Assembly: GCA_946543465.1 (NCBI GenBank)
Contig: CAMNLR010000168.1
Location: 1-26,266 of the forward strand
Origin: CAG-791 sp002390025
GTDB lineage: Bacteria > Bacillota > Clostridia > Lachnospirales > Lachnospiraceae
DNA length: 26,266 nt
Direction of reading: 5' to 3'
A program made the position numbers and the translations under genes. A model generated the notes under the pieces. That model did no database searches, had not been told where the DNA came from, and saw only the letters and a list, made by a program, of their open reading frames with translations. Each line of letters starts with the position of its first letter. Position 1 is the first letter of the stretch. Positions 1-6,960 of this stretch are shown one piece after another.

Positions 1-100
1 TGAGGTCGGTGTTGTCTCCGTTATGTACTCCCGCTTCATCACAAGCTGGATCCGCATCCTGCTCGCAGTCGTCTTCTCCATCGGCATGTACGCCGCATAA
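1..100 (+). CDS. C-terminal fragment of a membrane protein
   Basis: An open frame runs from base 2 to a TAA at 98-100 and gives about 32 residues ending in ...VVFSIGMYAA. The stretch is hydrophobic with one basic patch (SRFITSWIR), which fits the last transmembrane helix of an integral membrane protein. The gene begins outside the window. A strong GC-rich hairpin follows directly, supporting this as a true gene end. The family cannot be told from so short a tail. Confidence 0.6.
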   Translation, partial: EVGVVSVMYSRFITSWIRILLAVVFSIGMYAA

Positions 101-108
101 AAAATAAT

Positions 109-141
109 CAGCCCGCGGAATTGAAAAACTTCCGCGGGCTG
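109..141 (+). terminator. Intrinsic terminator-like hairpin after the partial membrane protein
   Basis: Perfect 12-bp inverted repeat CAGCCCGCGGAA / TTCCGCGGGCTG with a 9-nt loop, starting 8 nt after the stop codon. No T-run follows on the plus strand; an A-rich stretch precedes it, so the U-tract would be better on the minus strand. It may work in both directions. Confidence 0.6.
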
Positions 142-148
142 ACTGATG

Positions 149-154
149 TATAAT
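149..154 (+). promoter_or_regulatory. Candidate -10 box for the aldolase gene
   Basis: A consensus TATAAT lies just after the terminator hairpin, 66 bases before the ATG at 220. A TTGAAA at 121-126 is 22 nt upstream, too far for a good -35, so the upstream element is uncertain. Transcription would start near base 160, right where the direct repeats begin. Confidence 0.4.
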
Positions 155-160
155 GAAAAC

Positions 161-207
161 AATACCATCATCATAAATAAGATAATAAATACCATCACCA
201 TAAATAA
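161..207 (+). repeat. Direct repeat in the leader of the aldolase gene
   Basis: Two 20-nt copies, AATACCATCATCATAAATAA at 161-180 and AATACCATCACCATAAATAA at 188-207, differ at one base and lie 27 nt apart. They fill the leader between the predicted promoter and the Shine-Dalgarno sequence. They could be an operator pair or simply a slipped-strand duplication. Confidence 0.75.
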
Positions 208-219
208 TGGAGGGAAAAC

Positions 220-897
220 ATGAAACTGTGCATCGATGACGCAAACACAGCAAAGATACGCAAAATTTATGAATATTTCCCGGTGGACGGTGTATCCACC
301 AACCCCTCTATTCTGGCAAAGACAGGACGTTCCCCTTATGAAGTCCTCAAAGAAATCCGTTCCATCGTGGAGGACGGCGAGCTGTTTGTCCAGGCAGTCT
401 CTCCTGATGCTGAGGGAATCGTGCGGGAGGCACACCGGATCGTGAAGGAGACAGGAGACCTGACCCTGGTCAAGATTCCATGCAATCCGGAGGGCTTCAA
501 AGCTATGAAAGCACTCAAAAGCGAGGGGATCCGTTTCATCGGCACCGCTATTTATACCCCTATGCAGGGCATCCTGGCTGCCAAGTGCGGCGCGGAATAT
601 GTGGCCCCCTATGTCAACCGCATCGACAACATGGGATTCGACGGTATCAAAGTCTCAAAGGAGATCCACGATGCCATTATCTCAAACGGGCTGGATCACA
701 GCGGTCTGCTGGCGGCAAGCTTTAAGAACAGCCAGCAGGTACTGGATCTGGTGAAATACGGCGTAAAGGCTGTCACAGTGGCTCCGGATGTGATAGAAGG
801 ACTGGTGAAAAATGCCGCCATCGATGCGGCAATTGCGCAGTTTAACAGTGACTTCGCAGGCCTTGTCGGAGACGGCAGGACCATGGAGGACTGCTGA
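220..897 (+). CDS. fsa: Fructose-6-phosphate aldolase / transaldolase-family protein
   Basis: The 225-residue product belongs to the small class I transaldolase/FSA family (TIM barrel, cytoplasmic). FSA enzymes reversibly cleave fructose 6-phosphate to dihydroxyacetone and glyceraldehyde 3-phosphate; close relatives act as transaldolases. Visible landmarks are Asp6, the STNPS loop with Asn28, the Schiff-base Lys85 in LVKIP, and Tyr131 in APYVNRID, matching the numbering of E. coli FSA. Gln58 in LFVQ aligns with the Gln that marks FSA rather than the Glu of true transaldolases, which favours aldolase activity; this part is inference from memory of the family. Start ATG 220 follows AGGGA at good spacing. 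It is a single gene, and it meets the next gene tail to tail with only 2 nt between the stop codons. Confidence 0.9.
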   Translation: MKLCIDDANTAKIRKIYEYFPVDGVSTNPSILAKTGRSPYEVLKEIRSIVEDGELFVQAVSPDAEGIVREAHRIVKETGDLTLVKIPCNPEGFKAMKALKSEGIRFIGTAIYTPMQGILAAKCGAEYVAPYVNRIDNMGFDGIKVSKEIHDAIISNGLDHSGLLAASFKNSQQVLDLVKYGVKAVTVAPDVIEGLVKNAAIDAAIAQFNSDFAGLVGDGRTMEDC

Positions 898-899
898 GT

Positions 900-1946
900 T
901 CAGTGGAATTCCCCAGGCCCCTCGATCACGATCCCTGGATCTATGACTCCGATCTCGTCGAGCATCGGCCGGACATATTTGTCATAATTCTTCCGCTTGG
1001 GAGCATACGGCAGTTCGACCAGACGAAATTCCGTGCCGTCCTTTTTTACCGCAACTAGATACCAGTGCCGATCCCTGCTGCTGCCGTCTTTGACGTCGTG
1101 ACAGATCTTTGCAATATCGCTGTATTCTGTGAGACGGCCCGTTCCCTCTACGAGGATGTATTGTGAGCCGAGGATCACGCGGCCCTGGCAGTAAGCCTTT
1201 CCCTTATGATAATCCAGTGCTGCCTGACCGAACACCCCGGAATCTTTCAGATCATTGACATGCCGGGCATATTTCCGTGTCTCACTGATCATATATAATG
1301 CTGACAGCAGCGCCACGGCGGGAGGCAGGAGACAAAAAAAGGGAGGGCTCAGATTGTCACTGTTTTTAGGCGGGAACGTGGACAGGGCCGAGATTTCCTT
1401 CCAAAATGGGAAAAAGACGACCTCCGCCAACACCGCCCAAATAAAGAACGCAAGTGCTCCCGGCATGCGTGGACGAAGAAATGCAGAGAGGCCTTTCGTC
1501 ATCCGGTCAATGCCTTCCCAGGCATCCGCCTCTCTTTTCCTGTCCCGCAGATCCCTGATCCATGAGACGGCTTCGGCCCCACTCATCAGCCCCAGGATCA
1601 GACCGATAGTTCCCAAAACCGCTCCTGCTATCGTGAAAGGACTTGAATGTGATCCACGCTCTTGAACAAAAAGCAGAGAACCGGGGATAAAGAACACAGA
1701 ACAGACCGACCAGAAAGCTCCTATTCCTGCCAGTACAGTCGAATAGATCATGGTCGGGAATCGCAATGCCGCAAACAAAAACAATACAGGCAGCGACATC
1801 ATGACCAGAATAAAGAGACTTGCCTGTATGCTCCGTCCTTCCTGTCCATACTGATGGAGAAAGCCGATAATCATCAATATACTGTAGATGACTGCAGCGG
1901 CGATCAGCAGCCTTCGATCAATCTTAAATTTTCTGTCTTTTTTCAT
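900..1946 (-). CDS. Polytopic membrane protein of unknown function
   Basis: A 348-residue protein with a basic N-terminus and about six predicted transmembrane segments: roughly residues 14-31, 42-61, 65-88, 103-122, 163-181 and 203-220. A soluble C-terminal domain of about 120 residues follows. That domain (RVILGSQYILVEGTG, later YLVAVKKDGTEFRLV) has a beta-rich pattern resembling membrane-associated PH-like or YcxB-like domains, but I cannot assign a family. The ATG is preceded by AAAGGAG at 7 nt. It shares no operon with its neighbours: the aldolase converges on it, and a long inverted repeat separates it from the PHP gene upstream. Function unknown. Confidence 0.8.
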   Translation of the reverse strand: MKKDRKFKIDRRLLIAAAVIYSILMIIGFLHQYGQEGRSIQASLFILVMMSLPVLFLFAALRFPTMIYSTVLAGIGAFWSVCSVFFIPGSLLFVQERGSHSSPFTIAGAVLGTIGLILGLMSGAEAVSWIRDLRDRKREADAWEGIDRMTKGLSAFLRPRMPGALAFFIWAVLAEVVFFPFWKEISALSTFPPKNSDNLSPPFFCLLPPAVALLSALYMISETRKYARHVNDLKDSGVFGQAALDYHKGKAYCQGRVILGSQYILVEGTGRLTEYSDIAKICHDVKDGSSRDRHWYLVAVKKDGTEFRLVELPYAPKRKNYDKYVRPMLDEIGVIDPGIVIEGPGEFH

Positions 1947-2017
1947 TGCAGGACTCCTTTGCGCCTCTCTTTCCGCCCTGTAACATCTGCCGCCTCTTTT
2001 CCATGGCCCTCACACAT

Positions 2018-2066
2018 AAGGGGGATGCCGCATCAGTTGAGAAGTTCAGCTGATCAGCATCCCCTT
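2018..2066. repeat. Long inverted repeat between two minus-strand genes
   Basis: AAGGGGGATGC (2018-2028) pairs with GCATCCCCTT (2057-2066), and inside it ATCAGTTGA pairs with TCAGCTGAT around a short loop. A T-run (TTTTTT, 2077-2082) follows on the plus strand, where no gene ends. On the minus strand, the sense of both flanking genes, there is no U-tract. It therefore sits in the leader of the 900-1946 gene and may be a leader structure, or a weak terminator for the PHP gene. Confidence 0.55.
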
Positions 2067-2080
2067 AAATCATGCCTTTT

Positions 2081-3082
2081 TTAGGGTCGCCATGACGGAC
2101 CGTTCTTCTGCAGCACTTGCTGCAGGAGCGCATTCTGCTCAAAATATTCCAGTGTGATGCCGCTCTCGCCTATGATGCGGGCCTTTGCGGGAGCCACTCC
2201 TTTGCGGAAGTCGGCGTGGTAGTCGGAACCGCCGGAAAAAATGGCAACACGTCCGCTGTACCTCTCCCTCACCTCATCCTCAATCTGTTCCGGTGTCAAG
2301 CTGCCTCCGTAGCTGGTCTTGGAATAGGGATAGCAGGCCTCGATACCGTCCAGGCCTGCTTCGATCAGGCGGCCAATATAGGCTGCCCGATCCATTGTGC
2401 CGGAAGAAAGCCTGACCGGCTCGTTGACCAGATAGGGATGAGCCATGATCACGATGCCGCCGCAGCGGTGCACCTGGCGGATCACCTGCACAGGATCCGG
2501 CTTCTCGCGCAGGATCTGATAGGAAGGTGTGTTTTTGACCATGAGCTTGGCACTGCTCCAGTCCTTCTGATAGCTCTTTCGCGCGATCAGCTCGAAAATC
2601 ATTTTCTTCTGCACCTGCTCCTGGGATACAGGATTTCCGCCGTTTTCCAGAACCTCTTCCCATGTCATGTGCATGCCGTCTGCGTCCAGGCGGCGGACCA
2701 GTTCGCGGTAACTCCCGATCTTGGACTCCACCACCGCCTGTTCAAGGGTGTCAAAAAAGGGGTCCTCCCAGTCACAGCCAAGGCATACCAGATGGCAGTC
2801 CTCTGCCGTCGTCTCACAGGAAATCTCTATTCCGCGCAGCAGCTGCAGTCCCTTCGACCGGGCGTAGTCCACTGCATCCACCAGGACGCTCTCCCCCTCA
2901 TCTGTCTTTTCCTCAGAAGTTCCATTCCCTGTACCGGCCGCTGACACCCGGATTTCTCTGGGCGGCCTTATATCGTGGTCTGTGATGGCAATCACTTTCA
3001 TTCCCAGAGCTGCCGCATGGTCGATCAGCTGCTGCGGTGTGTCCGCCCCGTCCGAGCGGGTGGAGTGTGTGTGCAGGTCCAC
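2081..3082 (-). CDS. PHP-domain metal-dependent phosphoesterase
   Basis: The 333-residue product has the PHP (polymerase and histidinol phosphatase) signature motifs: DLHTHS at residues 2-7, ITDHD at 33-37, the GIEISCE acidic motif around 84-90, a MAHPYLV histidine motif near 215, and GSDYHAD near the C-terminus. These build a trinuclear metal site. Relatives include the 3',5'-nucleoside bisphosphate phosphatase/RNase AM (YciV/TrpH) group, the most likely activity. A low-complexity insert at about residues 41-66 is unusual. The start is GTG: only one in-frame stretch (LQISGYRPNYL) lies upstream before a stop, with no ATG and no clear Shine-Dalgarno site. The stop overlaps a T-run beside the 2018-2066 inverted repeat. 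Confidence 0.85.
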   Translation of the reverse strand: MDLHTHSTRSDGADTPQQLIDHAAALGMKVIAITDHDIRPPREIRVSAAGTGNGTSEEKTDEGESVLVDAVDYARSKGLQLLRGIEISCETTAEDCHLVCLGCDWEDPFFDTLEQAVVESKIGSYRELVRRLDADGMHMTWEEVLENGGNPVSQEQVQKKMIFELIARKSYQKDWSSAKLMVKNTPSYQILREKPDPVQVIRQVHRCGGIVIMAHPYLVNEPVRLSSGTMDRAAYIGRLIEAGLDGIEACYPYSKTSYGGSLTPEQIEDEVRERYSGRVAIFSGGSDYHADFRKGVAPAKARIIGESGITLEYFEQNALLQQVLQKNGPSWRP

Positions 3083-3232
3083 GAGATAGTTAGGCCTGTA
3101 TCCGGAAATCTGAAGTCACGGGCACTGCCCCTGATCCGTCCTTTCTTCGTTATTGTAGGACAGATTCCCTGCATTCTCAAGTGATTGAAAAGAGTCCCAG
3201 GAACGTCTTTGTTATCTGTACAGCCCCACCTG

Positions 3233-3275
3233 AACTCGAGTGTTTTTGCGTGGTTTCCAACGCAAAACCCGAGTT
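3233..3275. repeat. Hairpin 1 upstream of the small membrane protein gene
   Basis: AACTCG plus GTTTTTGCGT pairs with ACGCAAAAC plus CGAGTT around a short loop, with a small internal asymmetry. It lies in the divergent gap between the PHP gene and the 67-residue gene, directly before a second hairpin. No T-run follows. Confidence 0.6.
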
Positions 3276-3282
3276 AAACGGT

Positions 3283-3321
3283 GTTCGCCCCATTCGCGGA
3301 GCGAATTTAGCATGGGCGAAC
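3283..3321 (+). promoter_or_regulatory. Hairpin 2, enclosing the ribosome site and start codon of the 67-residue gene
   Basis: The outer arms GTTCGCCC (3283-3290) and GGGCGAAC (3314-3321) enclose an inner hairpin ATTCGC-GGA-GCGAAT (3292-3306). The GGAG Shine-Dalgarno candidate (3298-3301) lies in the inner loop, and the ATG at 3312 abuts and enters the outer right arm. If formed in RNA, this fold would limit translation start. Confidence 0.55.
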
Positions 3322-3515
3322 GCAAAAATCCCGCAAAGATCATGCCTGTGTGGGTACTCTCTATTCTCTCGGTTGGATTCAGTGTCTTCACTCTCATCAG
3401 CGACCTTACCCGGCACGCGGCGCTCGCCGACATGGGACCCAACTTCGCAGGACTTGCATTCGGAATCCTGATGCTGGTGATTGCAAACAATATCAAGAAG
3501 GAAGCCGGCAGATAA
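3312..3515 (+). CDS. Small membrane protein, 67 residues
   Basis: A short basic head (MGERKNPAKIM) leads into a hydrophobic segment (residues 11-29) and a second one (about 44-61) ending in a basic tail (NNIKKEAGR), so it probably spans the membrane twice. I choose ATG 3312 rather than an in-frame upstream start because the upstream codons lie in the hairpin region and look non-coding, and because GGAG lies about 10 nt before this ATG. A strong intrinsic terminator follows at 3581-3614, which supports a real short gene. No family is recognised. Confidence 0.6.
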   Translation: MGERKNPAKIMPVWVLSILSVGFSVFTLISDLTRHAALADMGPNFAGLAFGILMLVIANNIKKEAGR

Positions 3516-3539
3516 AGCTCCTGACAGCTTCCCCGATCT

Positions 3540-3580
3540 CAGAACAGGAATCTCAGAATAGAATTACAGAATAATGACAG
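3540..3580 (+). repeat. Degenerate 13-14 nt tandem repeat after the small gene
   Basis: Three successive units beginning CAGAA: CAGAACAGGAATCT, CAGAATAGAATTA and CAGAATAATGACAG. They fill the space between the stop codon and the terminator hairpin. One of many short, locus-specific tandem repeats in the gaps of this window. Confidence 0.6.
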
Positions 3581-3614
3581 CACCGCCGGTCCCAAAAACC
3601 GGCGGTGTTTTTTT
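3581..3614 (+). terminator. Intrinsic terminator of the 67-residue gene
   Basis: CACCGCCGGT (3581-3590) pairs perfectly with ACCGGCGGTG (3598-3607), followed at once by seven T. A textbook plus-strand terminator. Confidence 0.93.
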
Positions 3615-3629
3615 GCTGCAAGCCAATCT

Positions 3630-4823
3630 TCAGACGCCGGCAGAAATATCAGTCGTGCTCAGCAAAGCCGATGCCGCGTAGAGTTCTGCAGCGTGGCGCA
3701 GCGCTGCATCGTCCGTGTGAAAGAGGGGCTTGTGCAGTTCCTGCGGCCGGTCGCCCGCGGCTGTACTTCCCACCCAGTAAAGGAAAGAGGGTACAAAAGC
3801 CCGGTATCTGGAGAAGTCCTCGCTGGCCAGGGAGGGGGGCGCGTCGACGACCTGACAGCCCGCCGCTGCCGCGCACTTTTTTGCCAGCGCCGTCATCTGC
3901 GGGGAATTCCAGACCGCCGGGATCCGGTCGTTCCAGAGAATCTCCCCGCGGCATTCATAGGCCTCTGCAGTCTTTTCCACGATCGCTCCGACCCGCTCTA
4001 TTGCCCGGTCCAGAGCCGGATCGGACAAAGACCGCACCGAGGCCAGCATAGTGACCTGATCTGCCACAAGATTCATGGGACTTCCGCCCTCGATCCTGTT
4101 GACAGTGAGGATCACTGAATCCAGCGGATCTGTATTTCTGCTGACAACGGTCTGCAGGGACTGGATCACAGCTGCTGCGCAGACAATGGGGTCGATATTT
4201 AAATGCGGCATGGAACCGTGCCCGCCGGCACCGTGGATGCGGATCTCAAAATTGCGCTTGCCGCTCATCAGCGGCCCCTGGTGACAGGCGATCCTGCCGG
4301 TCTGCACAGAAGGCCAGTTGTGGATCCCGAAACAGTAATCCGGATGGATCAGATCAAACAATCCGGCCTTGATCAATACACCCGCGCCGGTCGTTCCCTC
4401 CTCCGCAGGCTGAAAGACCAGGTCCACAGTATTTCTGAGAAGACCGTCCTTTTTTGCGCGCTGCAGCAAAAGAGCCGCTCCCAGCAGTGAGGCCGTGTGG
4501 AAATCGTGGCCGCAGGCATGCATGACACCGGGAACCTGCGACTTCCAGGGACTCTCATATTCCTCCGTCTGCGGCAGTGCGTCGATATCCGCCCGAAGCA
4601 TGATCTCCAGACCCTTTTCCTCTCCGCAGATCTGCGCAGCGACCCCCGTTCCCGTCTCTGTCTCCAGGGGCAGGATTCTGAAATCCGGCAGAGTCTCCAG
4701 AAAAGCCCGGATCTTTGCGGTCGTCCGCACCTCTTTTCTCGATAGCTCGGGATACATGTGGAGGTCTCTTTTAAAAGCCAGGATGCTCTTGTATTCTTCT
4801 TCTGTCAATTGGTAGGTTTTCAT
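3630..4823 (-). CDS. M20-family amidohydrolase (N-acyl amino acid / hippurate hydrolase type)
   Basis: The 397-residue product matches the M20D amidohydrolase family in length and order: a metal-dependent catalytic domain interrupted by a dimerisation domain. Metal and catalytic landmarks include Asp81 in RADIDALP, HACGHDFH at 102-109 (Cys104 as the typical metal ligand), Glu141-Glu142 in QPAEEG, His168 in GIHNWP and a C-terminal HTDDAAL. The family removes acyl groups from N-acyl amino acids or related amides in the cytosol; the substrate here cannot be told. ATG 4823 follows GGAAGCGGA. The gene runs in the same direction as gntP, but 369 nt with a terminator and repeats separate them, so it is probably its own unit. 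Confidence 0.92.
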   Translation of the reverse strand: MKTYQLTEEEYKSILAFKRDLHMYPELSRKEVRTTAKIRAFLETLPDFRILPLETETGTGVAAQICGEEKGLEIMLRADIDALPQTEEYESPWKSQVPGVMHACGHDFHTASLLGAALLLQRAKKDGLLRNTVDLVFQPAEEGTTGAGVLIKAGLFDLIHPDYCFGIHNWPSVQTGRIACHQGPLMSGKRNFEIRIHGAGGHGSMPHLNIDPIVCAAAVIQSLQTVVSRNTDPLDSVILTVNRIEGGSPMNLVADQVTMLASVRSLSDPALDRAIERVGAIVEKTAEAYECRGEILWNDRIPAVWNSPQMTALAKKCAAAAGCQVVDAPPSLASEDFSRYRAFVPSFLYWVGSTAAGDRPQELHKPLFHTDDAALRHAAELYAASALLSTTDISAGV

Positions 4824-4852
4824 TGGTTTTTCCGCTTCCCTCTTGTGCAGAA

Positions 4853-4966
4853 CCTTCTGATGCAGGATTACAGGATCCTTCTACGCCGGACCTTCTGATG
4901 CAGGATTACAGGATCCTTCTACGCCGGACCTTCTGATGCAGGATTGCAGGATCTTTCTACGCCGGA
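4853..4966. repeat. Three tandem copies of a 38-bp repeat
   Basis: Units at 4853-4890, 4891-4928 and 4929-4966. The first two are identical and the third differs at two bases. Each begins CCTTCTGATGCAGG and ends CTACGCCGGA. Copies abut with no spacers, so this is not a CRISPR. On the minus strand each unit can form a small AGGAT/ATCCT stem. The array sits just upstream of the M20 gene's ribosome site, in its leader or promoter area. Confidence 0.9.
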
Positions 4967-4991
4967 GTTCTTTTTTCGGCGGCCCAGATAC

Positions 4992-5030
4992 TTTTTTGAA
5001 CTGCTGTGGTATTTTTCGAACTGCTGTGGT
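4992..5030. repeat. Two 19-20 nt direct repeats within a weak inverted repeat
   Basis: TTTTTTGAACTGCTGTGGT (4992-5010) and TTTTTCGAACTGCTGTGGT (5012-5030) are nearly identical. Flanking GGCCCA (4981-4986) and TGGGCC (5033-5038) are complementary. A related sequence, TTTTTCGAAGTGTTGTGG, recurs near 12720, so this may be a dispersed element. Confidence 0.65.
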
Positions 5031-5087
5031 TTTGGGCCGGATGCAGCGGTCCATGAGTAAACCATAAACAGGAAGCGAAATGAAGTC

Positions 5088-5137
5088 AAGAAAAAGCCGG
5101 CAGCGCAGTCCCTTTCGGACCAGCCGCTGCCGGCTTT
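5088..5137 (-). terminator. Intrinsic terminator of gntP
   Basis: AAAGCCGGCAGCG (5093-5105) pairs with CGCTGCCGGCTTT (5125-5137). On the minus strand the stem runs into GGCTTTTTCTTG. It lies about 55 nt after the stop of the GntP gene. Confidence 0.88.
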
Positions 5138-5192
5138 CGTCAATCATTTACATATTTACAGGAGCAGGGCTCATCCCTCATCCGACATAGGA

Positions 5193-6584
5193 TCAGTGCA
5201 GGAACAGGGACAGGATAAAGATCTCGATCATGGCGGAGACGCCCAGGATCAGGGTGTTCACGGTCTGTGTCTTATAGCCCTGATCCGGAGTCATGGCACC
5301 GAAGTTGGTGACGACCCAGAAGAAGGAGTCATTCGCATGGGAGACTGTCATAGCGCCTGCGCCGATGGCCATGCAGGCCAGGCAGGTGCGGACAGGGCTG
5401 TCAAGTCCAAGGAGAGGCAGCAGGGGCGCCACGATACCGGCCGTGGTTGTAAGGGCGACGGTGGAGGAACCCTGTGCGGACTTGAGGATTGCAGACAGTA
5501 CGAAGGGGAAGAAAATTCCCATCGCCTCAAGGACTGTGGCATGCTCTGTGATGTAGTTGACCATATCGGAGCTTGCGATGACCTTGCCCAGAACGCCGCC
5601 GGCTGCGGTGACGAACAGGATGGGGCCGACTGTCTTCAGAGTATCATTGGTCAGGTTGTAGAACTCTCCCATCTTGCCGGCATTCCTGAGCTGGATGACC
5701 GCGAAGATGGTACCGACTGCCAGAGCGATGATGGGTGTGCCCAGGAAGGTGAGGATATTCTTGGCCGGGCCTGTCATGCCCGCCATAGCGGCGATGGAGG
5801 AAAGGGCCATCAGGATGATGGGAACGATAATGGGAGCCATGGAGTCCCAGCCGCCGGGAAGCTTGCCGTATTCCGCGACCAGCTCCTCATAGGTCTTGGT
5901 GACTTCACCGGCATCCGCCTCGTCTGCCGCGCGGACTTTTTTGCCGATATAGTTGGCATAGAAATAGCCTGCGATCAGCGGGAAGATGGAGCAGATCACA
6001 CCGAATCCCATGACCATGAGAAGGTTATTGCCCACGCCCAGTGTATTGGCTGCGGCGATGGGGCCGGGCGTCGGCGGGATAAATACGTGTGCAAGGTACA
6101 GACCTGTGCCCAGACCTACGGACATGGCGACGGAGGACTCTCCGGTACGGCTGACCAGAGCCTTGCGGATCGGGTTCAGGATAACGAAGCCGGAGTCACA
6201 GAAGACAGGAATGGAAACGACCCAGCCCATCAGCTCCAGTGCCAGGACAGGATGGTTTTTCCCGACCAGGTTGATGACCATGTCGGCCAGCTTGAGGGCA
6301 GCGCCTGTCACTTCCAGAACGGAGCCGATCAGTGCGCCCAGGATAATGACGATACCGATGCTGGAGAATGTCCCCGAGAATCCGGCGCCGATGACCGATG
6401 CAATACCCGAGACAGTAGTGCCGTCCTCCAGGGTAGTATCCACGATCGGGATACCTGCCACAAGACCCAGGATCAGGGAAATTCCCATGATCGAAATAAA
6501 TGGATGGATCTTGAACTTGGAGATTGCAATGATCATCAAAACAACAGCTACAACAAATGCGATAATAAGCGGAAAACCAGTCAT
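5193..6584 (-). CDS. GntP-family permease (gluconate or related sugar-acid:H+ symporter)
   Basis: A 463-residue polytopic membrane protein beginning MTGFPLIIAFVVAVVLMIIA. It carries GntP-family landmarks such as FCDSGFVILNPIRKAL, the FIPPTPGPIAAANTLG loop and a C-terminal SHANDSFFWVV motif. Family members import gluconate and other hydroxy acids with protons. The open frame extends 33 codons further, but the start at 6584 is chosen for two reasons: AAGGGGG lies at good spacing, and the extension would overlap the extended -10 promoter at 6682-6687. No sugar-acid kinase or dehydratase is adjacent, so the substrate is open. A terminator follows the gene. Confidence 0.93.
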   Translation of the reverse strand: MTGFPLIIAFVVAVVLMIIAISKFKIHPFISIMGISLILGLVAGIPIVDTTLEDGTTVSGIASVIGAGFSGTFSSIGIVIILGALIGSVLEVTGAALKLADMVINLVGKNHPVLALELMGWVVSIPVFCDSGFVILNPIRKALVSRTGESSVAMSVGLGTGLYLAHVFIPPTPGPIAAANTLGVGNNLLMVMGFGVICSIFPLIAGYFYANYIGKKVRAADEADAGEVTKTYEELVAEYGKLPGGWDSMAPIIVPIILMALSSIAAMAGMTGPAKNILTFLGTPIIALAVGTIFAVIQLRNAGKMGEFYNLTNDTLKTVGPILFVTAAGGVLGKVIASSDMVNYITEHATVLEAMGIFFPFVLSAILKSAQGSSTVALTTTAGIVAPLLPLLGLDSPVRTCLACMAIGAGAMTVSHANDSFFWVVTNFGAMTPDQGYKTQTVNTLILGVSAMIEIFILSLFLH

Positions 6585-6681
6585 AGAAAAACCCCCTTCT
6601 TTAAACAGACTTTCCAAAAACCAATAAGTTGCCGTCTGCGGAACTGCTCCCCAATTGACAGTCCCGTATCCATCGCTGTTC

Positions 6682-6690
6682 ATTATACCA
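6682..6690 (-). promoter_or_regulatory. Extended -10 promoter of gntP
   Basis: Read on the minus strand, TGGTATAAT is a perfect -10 with the TGn extension. A TTGTTA lies 21 nt upstream, too far for an optimal -35, as often tolerated with an extended -10. It predicts a leader of roughly 90 nt before the ATG at 6584. Confidence 0.6.
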
Positions 6691-6722
6691 TAAATATCCG
6701 GTTATATTTAACAAAATGCCTG

Positions 6723-6746
6723 TTTGCATAAAAACGTTCATGCAAA
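6723..6746. promoter_or_regulatory. Dyad operator candidate upstream of gntP
   Basis: TTTGCAT (6723-6729) and ATGCAAA (6740-6746) are exact inverted arms 10 bp apart, located just upstream of the gntP promoter. The geometry suits a dimeric regulator such as GntR or LacI types. No regulator gene is adjacent. Confidence 0.4.
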
Positions 6747-6960
6747 AACGGCAAAACAAAAAGCATCTGCTTACATAGCGGAAAATGTCCCTGGGTGCTA
6801 TACTGACAGTAACAACCTATAACACCTATGAATTTTCAGGCTGTGTATATTGACAACAGTGAAGGCGACAGAAAGCAGGTACAGGAAAATAGAATCAGAT
6901 GGGCTTTCTCACTTTACAATGTCCTGAAACATAGATCATTTTTTGGAAAGGAGATTGACA

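Noticed and set aside
2018..2082. Simple intrinsic terminator for the PHP gene
   Set aside because: The T-run is on the wrong strand for that gene, so it is listed as an inverted repeat.
4853..4966. Possible CRISPR array
   Set aside because: The 38-bp copies abut with no spacers, there are only three, and no cas genes are seen.
6585..6683. N-terminal extension of GntP
   Set aside because: It overlaps a strong extended -10 box, and a better ribosome site precedes the ATG at 6584.
5196..6731. Long plus-strand open frame opposite gntP (511 codons)
   Set aside because: Composition is an antisense mirror of a hydrophobic membrane protein (Asp/His/Gly/Gln-rich). It has no ribosome site, and gntP is clearly real.
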